Source: Leptodactylus fallax (Eukaryota > Chordata > Amphibia > Anura > Leptodactylidae). From it: DNA of 64,000 bases. How positions within the stretch are numbered: position 1 is the first letter of the stretch; each line of letters starts with the position of its first letter. The position numbers and the translations under genes were made by a program. Positions 21,801 through 29,600 of this stretch are shown piece after piece. The notes below the pieces were generated by a model that worked only from the letters and a program-made list of their open reading frames with translations, was not told the DNA's origin and made no database searches. The DNA is taken from positions 310,001-374,000 of the forward strand of contig CAMRHE010000507.1 in assembly GCA_947044405.1 (NCBI GenBank). The letters run 5' to 3'.

Positions 21801-23863
21801 TTGTAGTATAAACCTCCAGCCTCACCTCCCCCTCACGTCCTGCAGGACCTAAGAGAAGGGTGAGGTTTGCCTAGCTAGAGGAAGATGTGTGTCTGGGGTT
21901 GAGCTGGGTGGGTAGTCGCTCGCCCTCCCTCCCCCATGGCATCTGCTATCCAGGAGGTAATAAAAACTGCCTGTCAGGGATGTTACATCTGTTGCTGCTT
22001 TAAGATTGTCATGACAACATAGGGAAGCTTCCTGAGCAGGCCTTTATTAACCACTCCCTCATCACTCAGCCTTGCTGGCTAATTAGTTTTCAACTTCCTG
22101 CTAAGCGCCTGACTTTGATTTGACTACTCTAATACCTGATCTTTGGCTGTGTTCTTGGATTCTTCTTTGTCTTGCAATTTTGTTCTGGCATTCCTGATCG
22201 GTTCCGACCATTGGCTTTGTTTCCCGGATTTGTCATCATCTCGTGATTTGGATACGTTTTGCCCTCCTCAGCTGCTGACCCGTGATTATCGACCATTCTG
22301 TTTTCTCTGTCCCTGTGAGTAGTGTGTGTGGATTTGGTGTAGGCTTCTGCTGCAGTGCATTTATTTGTAATACACTTTCTGTTCTGGTGATAATTTCGGT
22401 CTTCAGATTCAGCGAAAGCCCATCTCTTCTTGCGAGGAGCTCTGGTGAAGGCGTCTGAGGCCGGTCTTGGCTCGCAGTAGTGTTTTGCCTTTAAGTAGCA
22501 TTTTCTACTGTTCGTAGTTGTCAGCCAATTTCTGCTGCTGCTCTCCTGAAGACCAGTACATTTCTTACTTTGCATCTGAATTCTAACACTGCCTGGCTGG
22601 CTAGCGTGACCATCCCCCATGTTATGCACAACTTAAACATGGCATTCCTAAAGGTAGGTGGAAGTGATATGAGCAAGTGAAAATACATTTCCAAGAAAGA
22701 TATGTACCTGAGGGTCTGTTCATCACACCTGGGAAAGCTCCTGACACATACGTCGCAACTAGTGATAGCCCTCTGGTCATTGGATGGAAGGTGAAAGGGT
22801 AAATAGCTGTCCCTATGAAGTGATGAAAGGTGATGCAGTTAGGGTGTCATTGCTCATGGGGGACAGTAGGCAGAGACCCATGCGGAGGACAGGCGCCATT
22901 ATAGCAGAGTATTGTGGTGTAGGCATACATTAGTTTCTCTAGGCAGCTCCCGGGAAGGAAGTAATTGAGCAGATTGTTGGTGACTTTTCTGCACTTTGCT
23001 CCTCAGTACTCGGTGGCGCCCCTGGTCTGTAAGTTTATGTAGTTTGCCTGCACTTTGTAGTTGGGATTCCTTCCACTTTTCAATAATATCGCTCATAGTT
23101 GATGATGGAATATCTAGGAGGGAAGACATTTCAGGAAGTGACTTGTGACTCCTATTACAGGACCAGGCTGGGAATCAGTGAGCTCCAGAAAACCCGCCAT
23201 TCTGTCACTGTTTGTAAAGGAGACTGCAGGGTGAAAGGGCTGGATTTTATACACCTGTAGTGTACTGTAGTCCACCTACATGTATACCTGCACCTGCTAA
23301 CAATTTGCTGTCCTTTATATACACAGTTGCCCAAACTGTCCACATTCTATGTTCTCATCACATGTGTTCAAGCCCATTTTGGTGCACAGCATACTTTTGT
23401 TAATGAAAACTACAAGTTAGCTTATGGTATACCAATATCTCCAATTTTTTTTCTTTTTTACACATGCAGTGTCTTTCAATTCTCTTCCCTCAAACCTGAG
23501 GAGGCCCACCTAGTCAACGGAGTCTGGGCACATGGTGGAAACCCACAAAGTGAACGTTACATCAGTCGGTGCATCCACAGTTTTCCCAGTGTATGCGCGA
23601 GAAAATTTGGAGTCGAGAAGCCTGTCGCCTGGCTTGTGAGTGAACAATCTGCAGAAATACGTATGGGATACACCGATACAGCTTACAGGAACCAAGGACT
23701 GTGTCGTGCAATGATAATTCATTTAACAAATAAATTACGTTCCAAAGGATGTCCACTGTATGGCAGTGTGGCTCCTGACAATAAGAGCAGCCAAGCAGCT
23801 GTTCTTGGTGCAGGATCTTTAATGGTTGGAAGAGGACAGAAGTGGACATTTCATCCTTTGTGA
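3780..23863 (+). CDS. GLYAT-like glycine N-acyltransferase family gene (multi-exon, 5' end missing)
   Basis: Acyl-CoA:amino-acid N-acyltransferase family; the vertebrate enzymes conjugate acyl-CoAs with glycine or other amino acids, classically in mitochondria. Four exons are visible: 3780-3887, 8722-8848, 18176-18311 and 23470-23863. All have AG acceptors, and internal ones have GT donors (gtgagt, gtgagt, gtacag). Phases 0-0, 0-1, 1-2 and 2-stop agree, giving 254 codons to a TGA without an internal stop. Family signatures are [13 protein letters not shown] in the first exon, HYTNTY..FSKDP and NWKQNLQIQ in the second, LLYMSDGL in the third, and the C-terminal GNAT-type domain with [15 protein letters not shown] and EIRMGYT in the last. 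The Glu in EIRM matches the residue proposed as catalytic base in mammalian GLYAT. The N-terminal exon is not found and should lie upstream. Introns are loaded with transposons. The exact paralogue (GLYAT or GLYATL) cannot be decided. Expression is not shown. Confidence 0.85.
4260..4665. mobile_element. foldback MITE (long palindrome)
   Basis: The left arm starts tagggtgggttcacacctg. The right arm ends with its near-exact complement, ggtgtgaacccacccttaa. Complementarity continues inward for about 180 bases per arm (for example ggataccgacaggttagcgacg against cgtcgctaacctgtcggtatcc), leaving a short centre near 4440-4480. The length and the absence of coding capacity fit a foldback or MITE element. 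Confidence 0.75.
4919..6515 (+). mobile_element. Tc1/mariner transposon with about 200-bp inverted repeats
   Basis: The element runs from cagtggggaaaaaaagtatt to its complement ending ttccccactg, flanked by TA at 4917-4918 and 6516-6517. Inverted repeats span about 4919-5118 and 6317-6515 and differ at only a handful of positions by eye, so the copy is fairly young. It carries one transposase gene, which is broken (next entry). It is nested inside the hAT-like element. Confidence 0.95.
5284..6300 (+). pseudogene. Tc1-family DD34E transposase, frameshifted
   Basis: The gene starts at an ATG (5284) just inside the left inverted repeat. The N-terminal half has the paired helix-turn-helix DNA-binding region ([19 protein letters not shown]) and a second one near [16 protein letters not shown]. 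The catalytic triad is readable: Asp in WSDETK (about 5726), Asp in QHDNDPKHT (about 6007) and Glu in SPIENLW (about 6112), with the DD34E spacing of the family. The frame breaks twice: near 5660-5670, where a TGA follows KPVHI and the continuation [12 protein letters not shown] is in another frame, and near 5836-5845, at a run of G. The family protein is about 340 residues, so nearly all of it survives, but no functional product is expected from this copy. Confidence 0.93.
6756..7171. mobile_element. MITE with ctaaggcccca termini
   Basis: The left end is ctaaggccccaagta. The right end, on the opposite strand, is ctaaggccccacgtgg. The interior is non-coding, with an inverted match around ttttggaaatcgcag (6804 and 6973). 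No transposase is present. It lies within the hAT-like element. Confidence 0.6.
7751..7850 (+). other. exon-like open stretch ending in a consensus splice donor
   Basis: An ATG at 7751 opens a frame starting [18 protein letters not shown] and remaining open to a strong donor, ca|gtaagt, at about 7830. It does not match GLYAT and I do not recognise it. It could be a captured exon inside the hAT-like element, a remnant of its own gene, or chance. Confidence 0.25.
8035..8721. other. intron sequence with a dispersed frog repeat
   Basis: From 8043 the sequence tattcctaggataggtcatc continues the repeat interrupted by the hAT-like insertion; similar copies occur near 7200 and 45330-45420. Bases about 8150-8700 show nothing I can assign before the acceptor of the next GLYAT exon. 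Confidence 0.5.
8722..8848 (+). CDS. GLYAT-like gene, coding exon (42 codons + 1 base)
   Basis: The acceptor is ccttctccgcag; the donor is gtgagt at 8849. The frame starts in phase 0 and ends with one base of the next codon. It encodes [13 protein letters not shown].., FSKDP and NWKQNLQIQ, the most conserved block of the GLYAT N-terminal domain. Exon length and phase fit the family. Confidence 0.92.
9238..9834. repeat. 33/36-bp minisatellite, about 17 copies
   Basis: The unit is gagcttacaatctatgaggt followed by agagg(ggg)tgacacaa, 33 or 36 bases long. Because both lengths are multiples of three and the unit lacks stops in several frames, long repetitive open frames appear on both strands ([12 protein letters not shown].. 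on +, [12 protein letters not shown].. on -). These are not genes. The starting unit belongs to the 3' UTR of the LINE in which the array lies. Confidence 0.95.
10076..10640 (-). pseudogene. LINE ORF2 C-terminal domain (truncated)
   Basis: This is an open frame of about 185 residues carrying the post-RT domain of L2/CR1-group LINE proteins (see [29 protein letters not shown]). It has no RT motif, no endonuclease and no start of its own; the frame upstream of about 10640 is unrelated sequence. It is a dead fragment lying in an intron of the GLYAT-like gene. Confidence 0.8.
10640..11060. other. unassigned intron sequence
   Basis: It contains a run of T (about 10796-10807) and no reading frame I trust. 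No element boundary is visible. Confidence 0.4.
11060..11995. repeat. copy of a dispersed palindrome-plus-minisatellite repeat family
   Basis: The first part contains tacttacctctttgggcatcc and, 170 bases later, the opposing gtgagtttaactggttgtta. A block of short tandem units with an aggggg..aatatactgtgtggggg pattern follows (about 11350-11870). The same organisation recurs at 13331-14625, 34560-35228 and 43980-44880. No coding capacity. Probably a non-autonomous DNA element family; ends not determined. Confidence 0.55.
11996..13330. other. unassigned 1.3 kb insertion-like stretch
   Basis: It separates two parts of the dispersed repeat family. It contains no convincing reading frame. Its texture (mixed-composition, TATA-less, with phrases such as ccacaagatgccactg) resembles a BEL- or ERV-type LTR, but I could not find TG..CA ends with a matching target duplication. 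Confidence 0.3.
13331..14625. repeat. dispersed repeat family copy, split by a solo LTR
   Basis: It holds the attatattgtggggtctcttc and ggtgagtatcattgtttatt signatures of the family, then tandem units of acattatactgtgtggaggg with gccactatggg. The array is interrupted at 13790-14448 by a solo LTR and resumes immediately after it. Confidence 0.6.
13790..14448 (+). mobile_element. solo LTR of a sushi-like Ty3/gypsy element
   Basis: It starts tgtaatgtctctgcctgttt and ends gcaattcccttaca. ATTAT is duplicated on both sides (13785-13789 and 14449-14453). Its sequence is related to the LTRs at 54796-55447 and 57008-57659 and to the solo LTR at 60189-60819 (shared tgtaa..tctctgc start, gtcattaggacagt, cccttaca end). 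There is no internal region, so it arose by LTR-LTR recombination. Confidence 0.85.
14640..15045. other. unassigned sequence
   Basis: No gene or element recognised. It sits between the dispersed repeat and a gypsy relic. Confidence 0.4.
15050..15960 (-). pseudogene. Ty3/gypsy pol relic (protease, RT and RNase H pieces)
   Basis: Read on the - strand, the order is a protease-region piece ([15 protein letters not shown], about 15900-15850), a piece of the pre-RT/RT region ([19 protein letters not shown], about 15500-15420) and an RNase H piece ([20 protein letters not shown], about 15250-15190). The pieces are separated by stops and a large deletion that removes the RT catalytic motif. No LTR is attached. 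It is an old, dead gypsy copy in the GLYAT intron. Confidence 0.65.
16335..16980. repeat. 99-bp minisatellite, about 6.5 copies
   Basis: The unit runs from aggttctgtatggtatcctg through a cattgaccaca-like middle to gacatggaggtatac. Copies are more than 90 percent alike by eye. Since 99 is a multiple of three, open frames persist on both strands ([14 protein letters not shown].. on +, [17 protein letters not shown].. on -). I regard them as artefacts of the repeat. The - frame looks Cys-rich but has no other gene features. Confidence 0.93.
17034..17368. mobile_element. MITE with gatgagc termini
   Basis: The left end is agagatgagcaaatcaaagc and the right end on the other strand is attgatgagctgatttttca. 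The subterminal gttcgatccgaat/attcggatcgaat pair is also inverted. About 335 bp, non-coding. A similar but shorter remnant may lie near 31735-31880. Confidence 0.5.
17370..18175. other. unassigned intron sequence
   Basis: I see no recognisable element or reading frame up to the acceptor of the next GLYAT exon (ttactttttccag). Confidence 0.4.
18176..18311 (+). CDS. GLYAT-like gene, coding exon (46 codons with split ends)
   Basis: The acceptor ttcattactttttccag ends at 18175 and the donor gtacag begins at 18312. With one base from the previous exon and one from the next, it reads [13 protein letters not shown].. to LLYMSDGL.. and VGKLS without a stop. It corresponds to the variable family exon between LQIQ and the C-terminal domain. 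The next gtaagc, five bases on, would break the phase, so gtacag is preferred. No long open frame marks this exon; phase and homology do. Confidence 0.8.
18443..18580 (-). pseudogene. CR1 LINE ORF2 C-terminal fragment
   Basis: On the - strand it reads [20 protein letters not shown], the conserved tail of CR1 ORF2 (compare LFTPRPLTVTRGHPL at about 36240-36300 of this window). Isolated and truncated. Confidence 0.7.
18582..19088. mobile_element. hAT-like MITE (ggtcagcaacct termini)
   Basis: The left end is caagggtcagcaacctccga. The right end on the other strand is cagaggtcggcaaccttttt. The flanks ctctataa and ctcaacaa match at six of eight positions, compatible with an aged 8-bp hAT target duplication. 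CR1 sequence lies on both sides, so it inserted into a CR1 fragment. No transposase. Confidence 0.6.
19089..19515. repeat. minisatellite seeded from CR1 reverse transcriptase sequence
   Basis: Units of about 40-47 bases contain ccccactggtgactgtgacc and cttccaatactgatg. On the - strand the right-hand start reads [18 protein letters not shown], the CR1 RT motif that elsewhere reads VTVTSGVPQGSV. One CR1 fragment therefore supplied the first unit and was amplified about eight to nine times. Confidence 0.8.
19520..21510. other. 2 kb of unassigned intron sequence
   Basis: AT-rich, with only short scattered open frames. I see no element ends, no tandem array and no exon candidate that fits the GLYAT phases. 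It may be the least disturbed unique sequence in the window. Confidence 0.45.
21516..21900. mobile_element. relic of an LTR related to the Gmr1-like element
   Basis: It starts tgtgaaggatctcgt and contains ttaaattttatatatttatt followed by aac and catatacag. The LTRs at 24264 and 30656 have the same order (tgtgaaagatcc, taaattttatatatttatta, catatacag). The right end is unclear and no target duplication was found. Confidence 0.5.
21972..22588 (+). mobile_element. solo LTR, 617 bp, perfect 5-bp TSD
   Basis: It starts tgtcagggatgttacatctg and ends gaattctaaca, with CTGCC on both sides (21967-21971 and 22589-22593). The interior contains the gacctttggct/ttggattt-type phrases seen in the other sushi-like LTRs, so it is probably a Ty3/gypsy LTR. 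The open frame on the opposite strand (166 codons) is incidental. Confidence 0.82.
22890..23345 (-). pseudogene. N-terminal fragment of a second Tc1-type transposase
   Basis: On the - strand, after a TATA-like cagtttgggcaactgtgtat end at about 23345, a degraded frame reads [20 protein letters not shown] and [20 protein letters not shown]. This is the paired helix-turn-helix region of Tc1 transposases of a different subfamily from the copy at 4919. The catalytic domain and the second inverted repeat are absent. Confidence 0.6.
23470..23863 (+). CDS. GLYAT-like gene, last coding exon (C-terminal acyltransferase domain)
   Basis: A long pyrimidine tract ending acacatgcag precedes 23470; the first base completes a split Ser codon. 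The exon encodes 130 residues to TGA (23861-23863). Motifs are [49 protein letters not shown] and YRNQGLC, the last being the acetyl-CoA-binding-like turn of GNAT folds. The C-terminus WTFHPL parallels WNCVPL or WKCTP ends in family members. Length (394 nt) and phase equal those of the paralogue exon at 61389-61782. Confidence 0.95.
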
Positions 23864-23886
23864 CTTTTTCTCTCTTTATTACTCAC

Positions 23887-23892
23887 ATTAAA
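23887..23892 (+). promoter_or_regulatory. candidate polyadenylation signal (attaaa)
   Basis: ATTAAA lies 24 bases past the GLYAT stop. The same signal with the same surroundings occurs after the stop of the - strand paralogue (61362-61367), and this conservation supports it. Confidence 0.5.
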
Positions 23893-23899
23893 TCCTATG

Positions 23900-24258
23900 A
23901 GAACATGAACACATGGAGATTCTTAGTGTGGCTTACAAAAATTGTAGCCTATGTTCTACGAGGAACCAACATGAGACTTGTTTGAAGAAAAAATATCCTT
24001 CACTTTGCATGTACTATAGGGCAACTTTATTGGATAAAATAGTTACATAACGCATTCCTGCTTTAAATTACAGCCTTTGTACGGTGAAGGAGTACTATAT
24101 CCAGGTGTCTTTCTCATAGTTGATTCCTCATTTCATGTGGCAAAGACTCTGCTGTGGAAGGTGATATTTTGTGAGCAATGGTTGCAGCTCCTGTCCTAAA
24201 TGTGTGTGGTCTGCTAACTACCAATTAATGGTGTTGTGGCCACTTTGTACATCCATTG
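23900..24258. other. GLYAT gene 1 downstream flank
   Basis: Bases about 23910-23965 (catggagatt..tggcttacaa..attgta..tatgttcta) match the flank beyond the other GLYAT exon in inverted orientation. The rest, up to the Gmr1-like insertion site, is unassigned. Confidence 0.55.
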
Positions 24259-24263
24259 GAGGC

Positions 24264-25285
24264 TGTGAAAGATCCTCAGTGCGCCAACACCGCTGTGGCC
24301 CCACCTGAGTCTTCTTTCATATAAAAACCACACTCTCCGCCAGTGAATGTCGGGTTCACCAGATAAATACAAGACAAGCTTTCTAAATTTTATATATTTA
24401 TTAACCCCTAAATGGGTCGGTATTAACATCTAACATATACAGTTCAGAACAGATATGCAGATATATACAAGCATTAACAGTTACTAGTTACAAGATACAG
24501 TACAAATAAAATAAAAGGGAATAAAGGTGAAATAGTTACTTTACCACACATGTCCTTGATGTGGTTCTATAGTTCAACACTCACACATGGCATGTGTGAG
24601 TCACCAGTGGAGGCTTCTTGGCATGTGGCATTAACTCCTAGCATGTGGCATCACAGTACAATAATCCAGCCTGCATGCTCTTTACAGTGGTCTCTCAGCA
24701 TTAGTCCAATAGTCTCATCACAAAAATCTCCTCATGGTGTTCTCTTGTGGTCTGTGATGGTCTGTCTCAACTCCATAGCATAATCTCCTAGTAGCATCTC
24801 AATGATAGTCTCTGCACTGTATTCTCAGTGGTAGGTTCATCATAGTATCCTCTCAGGGGTAATCTGTCTGTAAAAAAACTCCCCCACTGGCCTCTTACCT
24901 CATCTTTTATACCCTTTATGCCACCTCCCAGAATGAGGTCATCAGTGGCAGCAAGTCTGATGAGTTAATGCAATCAAGTCCAGATCTTTTGTATAGAGCT
25001 GAGACCAAGTGGATTGATACAATGTTATCAGGCAGGTCTGATCAACAACCCAGGCTTGAACAATGCACTATTGTTTCTTGGATCACTAAGGGCTGTATAG
25101 GAGTACAATGGAGCCCTGCTGTGATGGATATAAAGCCCTATTGTTCCAGTGCTGCTACTACTGCCAATATACACCTAGGCTTATAGCTGCGCACAGTATG
25201 AATAAATGGAACTAGAGAGAAATATGCTACCCAGAGACCAAAATACAGCTCTGAATTATAGCCATATTTAAGCAGAATCATCACA
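24264..25285 (-). repeat. 3' LTR of Gmr1-like element
   Basis: 1022 bp, tgtgaaag..catcaca as written on +. It contains about 84 bp (around 24980-25065, gatcttttgtatagagctga onward) that the other LTR lacks. Confidence 0.93.
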
Positions 25286-25298
25286 CCTCCCCCTTTAG
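25286..25298 (-). promoter_or_regulatory. polypurine tract of Gmr1-like element
   Basis: On the - strand the sequence abutting the 3' LTR is taaagggggagg, a typical polypurine primer site for plus-strand synthesis. Confidence 0.75.
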
Positions 25299-26674
25299 AT
25301 GGGGCTTGTAGGAAGTAGGGACCTGTGTCCCTCTTCTGAGAGCACCTCTGCCGCTTCACCGCGCCGGGATAGGCCGTCTGCATTGCCATGGGCCCGGCCG
25401 GGCTTGTGCCGAATGTCGAAATTGTATTGCTGGAGCACCAGGCTCCAGCGCAACAATCGCCCATTCTGACCTGCGATACGCTTTATCCAGATCAGAGGGT
25501 TGTGGTCCATCACCACGGTGAAGTGGCGCCCATACAAGTAAGGCTGCAGATGCTGCAGGGCCCAAACAATTGCCAGGCATTCCTTCTCCACTGTGGCGTA
25601 GGCCACCTCCCATGGCAGAAGCTTTCTACTAAGGTACTGCACTGGGTGATCTTGCCCCTCTGAGTCAATCTGGCTCAGCACGGCACCGAGACCGTAGGTG
25701 CTGGCGTTGGTCTGTAATACAAGTGGACGAGATTCATCGTACGCTTGAAGTACAGGACCGCTTGCCAGGGCTGCCTTCAGGGCCTGGAAGGAGCGCTCAC
25801 AGGTATCCGTCCATTGGACGGTTTGCGGCAACTTCTTCATGGTGAGGTCTGTCAGGGGGGCAGCAAGGGCACTATAGTTCGGGACGAACTTCCTGTAGTA
25901 CCCTGCTGTGCCCAGGAAAGACATCACTTGTCGCTTGGTCCGGGGGGTTGGCCATGTGGTGATTGCCTCCAGCTTCTCAGGCTCTGGCCTCAAGGTTCCC
26001 CCACCCTCCCGGTGTCCCAGGTACTGGACCTCACGCATGCCCAGCTGACACTTCTCTGGTTTGATGGTCAAGCCTGCGTGGTGAACCCGCCTCAACACCT
26101 GCGCCAGGTGTAGGTGTTCTTCCCAAGTGGAGCTGAAGACGGCGATATCATCCAGGTATGCAGCTGCAAACCCTTCACATCCCGACAGCAGGGAATTGAC
26201 CATCCTTTGAAAAGTGGCAGGGGCATTTTTCATGCCGAACGGCATGACAGTGAACTCATACAGTCCGAAGGGAGTGGTAAAGGCCGACCGTTCCCGTGCC
26301 TCTGGGGAGAGGGGAATTTGCCAGTATCCCCGGCTCAAGTCCATGATGGACAAATACTGGGCCTTACCTAACGAGTCTAGTAAATCGTCGATGCGTGGCA
26401 TGGGATACGCATCATCAACTGTAACAGCATTGAGCTCCCTGTAGTCCACACAGAACCGGGTGTTCCGATCTTTTTTAGGTACCAAGACTACAGGCGAGGC
26501 CCATGCACTGTGGGAGGGCTGAATCACCCCCATTTCCAACATCTCGCCGATCTCCTTATGTATTTGGACCCGTACTTCCGAGGAGACACGATATGGCGGT
26601 ATCCACGTGGTGGATGGCCCGGTCAGTTCTCCCTGGCTTTCCGGAAAACAGACCGGGGAGGGTGCACCGTACAC
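25295..26674 (-). pseudogene. Gmr1-like pol: reverse transcriptase and RNase H (reading frame detached)
   Basis: The open frame encodes 459 residues. RT motifs: PVVLVPKKD (about 61-69), FCVDYRELN (74-82), IMDLSRGYWQIPL (110-122, first catalytic Asp), FGMKNAPATFQ (146-156) and YLDD (173-176, catalytic pair). The connection and RNase H follow: FLGTAGYYRKFVPNY, then QTNAS (321-325), TVEKE (361-365), MDHNPL (389-394) and NADGLSR (431-437). The first RNase H catalytic Asp of the family (TDAS) is Asn here, which would be expected to impair RNase H. The frame has no ATG of its own. The conserved sequence that precedes the RT (RSQLNS.., GKPGRTD.., HHVDT) is in a third frame, at about 26600-26760. So there are breaks near 26600 and near 26765 between integrase and RT. 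Confidence 0.92.
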
Positions 26675-26697
26675 TGTTAAGTTGTGACCTTTGGGTC

Positions 26698-29600
26698 TCA
26701 GTCAGTAGGGGGTTTAACTGCACTTCCTGGGGTGACCTTCCCTCCCCTAACTGAGTGAGCATGTCCACAAAGGTCTTCCTCTAGCAGACTACATACGGGA
26801 AAGGCAGTGGCTTCCCTGTCATGATGATCTTTCATCATGGTAACATGGAAGACCTTGTGCCTGTTCCGGCCTGGGTCAATGGTAACCAGGTAGTTGACGC
26901 AGTTGACCTGCCGGTGCACGACGTATGGACCAGACCATTTGACCTGAAGCTTATCCTTAGGCTCAAGGACTAGGACCCATACCTTCTGCCCCAGCTGGTA
27001 TATCCTCTCGCGAGCATTCTGATCATACCAGCGTTTCTGGTCGGTCTGAACCTGGACCATGTTGTCATGCACCAGCTGCGCCATCGTCTGCATTCGGTCA
27101 TGGAATCGCAGGACATACTCCACGACTGGCACACTCTGGATAGTGGCGTCTCCTTCCCAGGACTCCTTCACTAGAGCTAGGGGCCCACGGACACGTCTCC
27201 CATACAAGAGCTCGAAGGGGGAGAACCCAGTCGAGGCTTGAAGCACCTCCCGGTAAGCAAACAACAAGTGCGGGAGATAAGGCTCCCAGTCGCTCCCATG
27301 GGACTCGACTAACATCCGAAGCATCTGCTTCAGTGTGCCATTGAACCGTTCACACAGACCATTGGTCTGCGGGTGATACGGGCTGGGCACCAGATGTTGC
27401 ACCTTGGTTATCTTACACAGGCCTTGCATCAGGGCAGACATGAACTGGGTACCTTGGTCTGTGAGCATCTCTCTGGGAAACCCAACACGGGAGAAGATGC
27501 CTACCAGAGCCTTGGCCACTACATCAGCCCGGGTAGAGGACAGTGCGACGGCTTCTGGGTATCGAGTAGCGTAGTCTACTACCGTTAAGATGAAGCGTTT
27601 ACCGGAGCGGCTGGGGATGGACAGGGGTCCAATAAGGTCCACAGCCACTCGCTGGAAAGGTTCGACTATGATGGGCATAGGCACCAGCGGAGCTTTGGAG
27701 CTTTGCCCTGCCTTGCCCATCCTTTGACACACGTCACATGAACGGCAGTATCTAGCTACGTCCTTCCCCAGATTAGGCCAGTAGAATAAGTGGCTAAGGC
27801 GAGATTTGGTCTTGGCAATCCCTAAGTGACCGGCCAATGGAATGTCATGAGCGATCCGCAACAACTCTCTCCGGTAAGGTTGGGGTACCACTAACTGTCT
27901 CTCATTTAGCTGACCTTCCTCCCCCTGGGTGGGTATCATTTCCCAATATAGCCTCCCTTGATCCCAGTAGACTCGGGCCTTGTCAGACTCCGAGGGTGGT
28001 TGAGCGGCACGCTCCCTCAATATGGCCAGACTAGGGTCAGCTTGGACAGCTTCTCTGAACTCTTGGCTGGAGTGAGACAAAAGAGAGGTGCATATTACAT
28101 AGCTGCCGGACCTTTCCAGCTCTAGGGTGGGGGAATTTCTCAAGGTGGTCTCAGTAATGCGTCCGAGCGACGGAGGGACCGGTGCAGAGGCTGGAAGGCT
28201 TTCCACCCCTTTGGCATTTTGACTGCGGGTAACCACTGCAATACCAGAAGTCCGTCCTACATCCGGACCGTCACTGAGAGCCCAGAGAGACACCGAACCA
28301 CCTGGTACAACATTCACAGTTTCATGGCAGACATTTACAATATCATTAACAGCATCCTTATCAGCATTGGTTCTATCACACTGAGCTGGAGGGAGGACTG
28401 GCGGACATAGGGACACAGACTGGGGGGGTGAGGCCCCCGCAGATGTGGGCGAGTCTACAGCCCAGTCCTCACTCAGCTCCTTTATATCTAAATTAATCCC
28501 AGAGATAGTAGAATTAACATTATCACAGCCTGGAGGAAAGAACTCAGTAAGGGGTTTAGCCTTCCCTTTGGACATGGCAAGTTCATCTACAACATTCACA
28601 GGTATCGTTACAGTAGCATGTTCACAGAATGTATGAGGAGACATTTCAGAGGGAGGGTTATCAGCCCCCTCTGCAGGTATTCCCACAGGTACAATAAAAT
28701 TAGCATCTTCACAAACTGTATGAGGAGACATTTCAGAGGGAGGGTGATTAGCCCCCGCTGCATATTGGCACACCATAGGCCCCAAATCTGTCCCCAACAG
28801 TACATTAGCAGGCAACTCAGACATCACTCCCACATCCCGCATTCCTTTCCCTGCACCCCAGTCTAAATGAACACAAGCCATGGGTACAGTAAAACGTTCC
28901 AATCCAATACCCCGTAGGGTCAGAGTTTTCCCGGGAATAATACTGTCTGGGGGGACCAACTCTGGTTGTACCAGCGTGACATCTACCCCAGTGTCCCGGA
29001 ATCCCATCACCACTTTGTCCCCCACAGTGACCTGTTGACGGTTAGCATTAGGCTGGGGCCCGTCCCTCGCAACCCGATACACAGATGGGCCGGCCGCTGT
29101 AGTTTGGGGAGCAGGGGGGTTCCTAGGGCGGTTGGGGCAGTCTCGTTGAAAATGTCCCGTTTGATTACAGGCGTGGCACCGCCTGATCTCTCCCTGGGGT
29201 ATGAGAGAGGTCGCCGGGGAGCTCAGAGCTCGAGGGGCAGGGGACGTATAGGAACCACCCGGGACAGAGTTTGGCCTACCCCACCTGGAAGCAGAGGGCT
29301 GTGGTGACCTCCAGCTTGGTTCAGGATTCCCCGGGACAGATTGTGTCTTACCCCTCCTCCAGCCGTCGCTGGCAGGTTTCCACGGCAACTGGTTGGCAAC
29401 ATAACGATCTGCCATTGCTGCGGCTGTTTCAAGGTCCTTGGGCTCTCGATCCAAGAGGTATTTTTGCACTTCCTCGGTACAAATGTTCAAGAACTGCTCT
29501 TGAAGCATGAGGTCTGCAAGGCTTTCTTGCGAGGTGACGGACTTGCCCTCCGTCCACTCCCGGAACCACACGCGCAGCTGGGCCGCTGTATCCTCATGGC

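Noticed and set aside
22129..22629. 166-codon open frame on the - strand
   Set aside because: It runs antisense through a TSD-bounded solo LTR and ends in it; composition is low in hydrophobic residues and no motif is visible.
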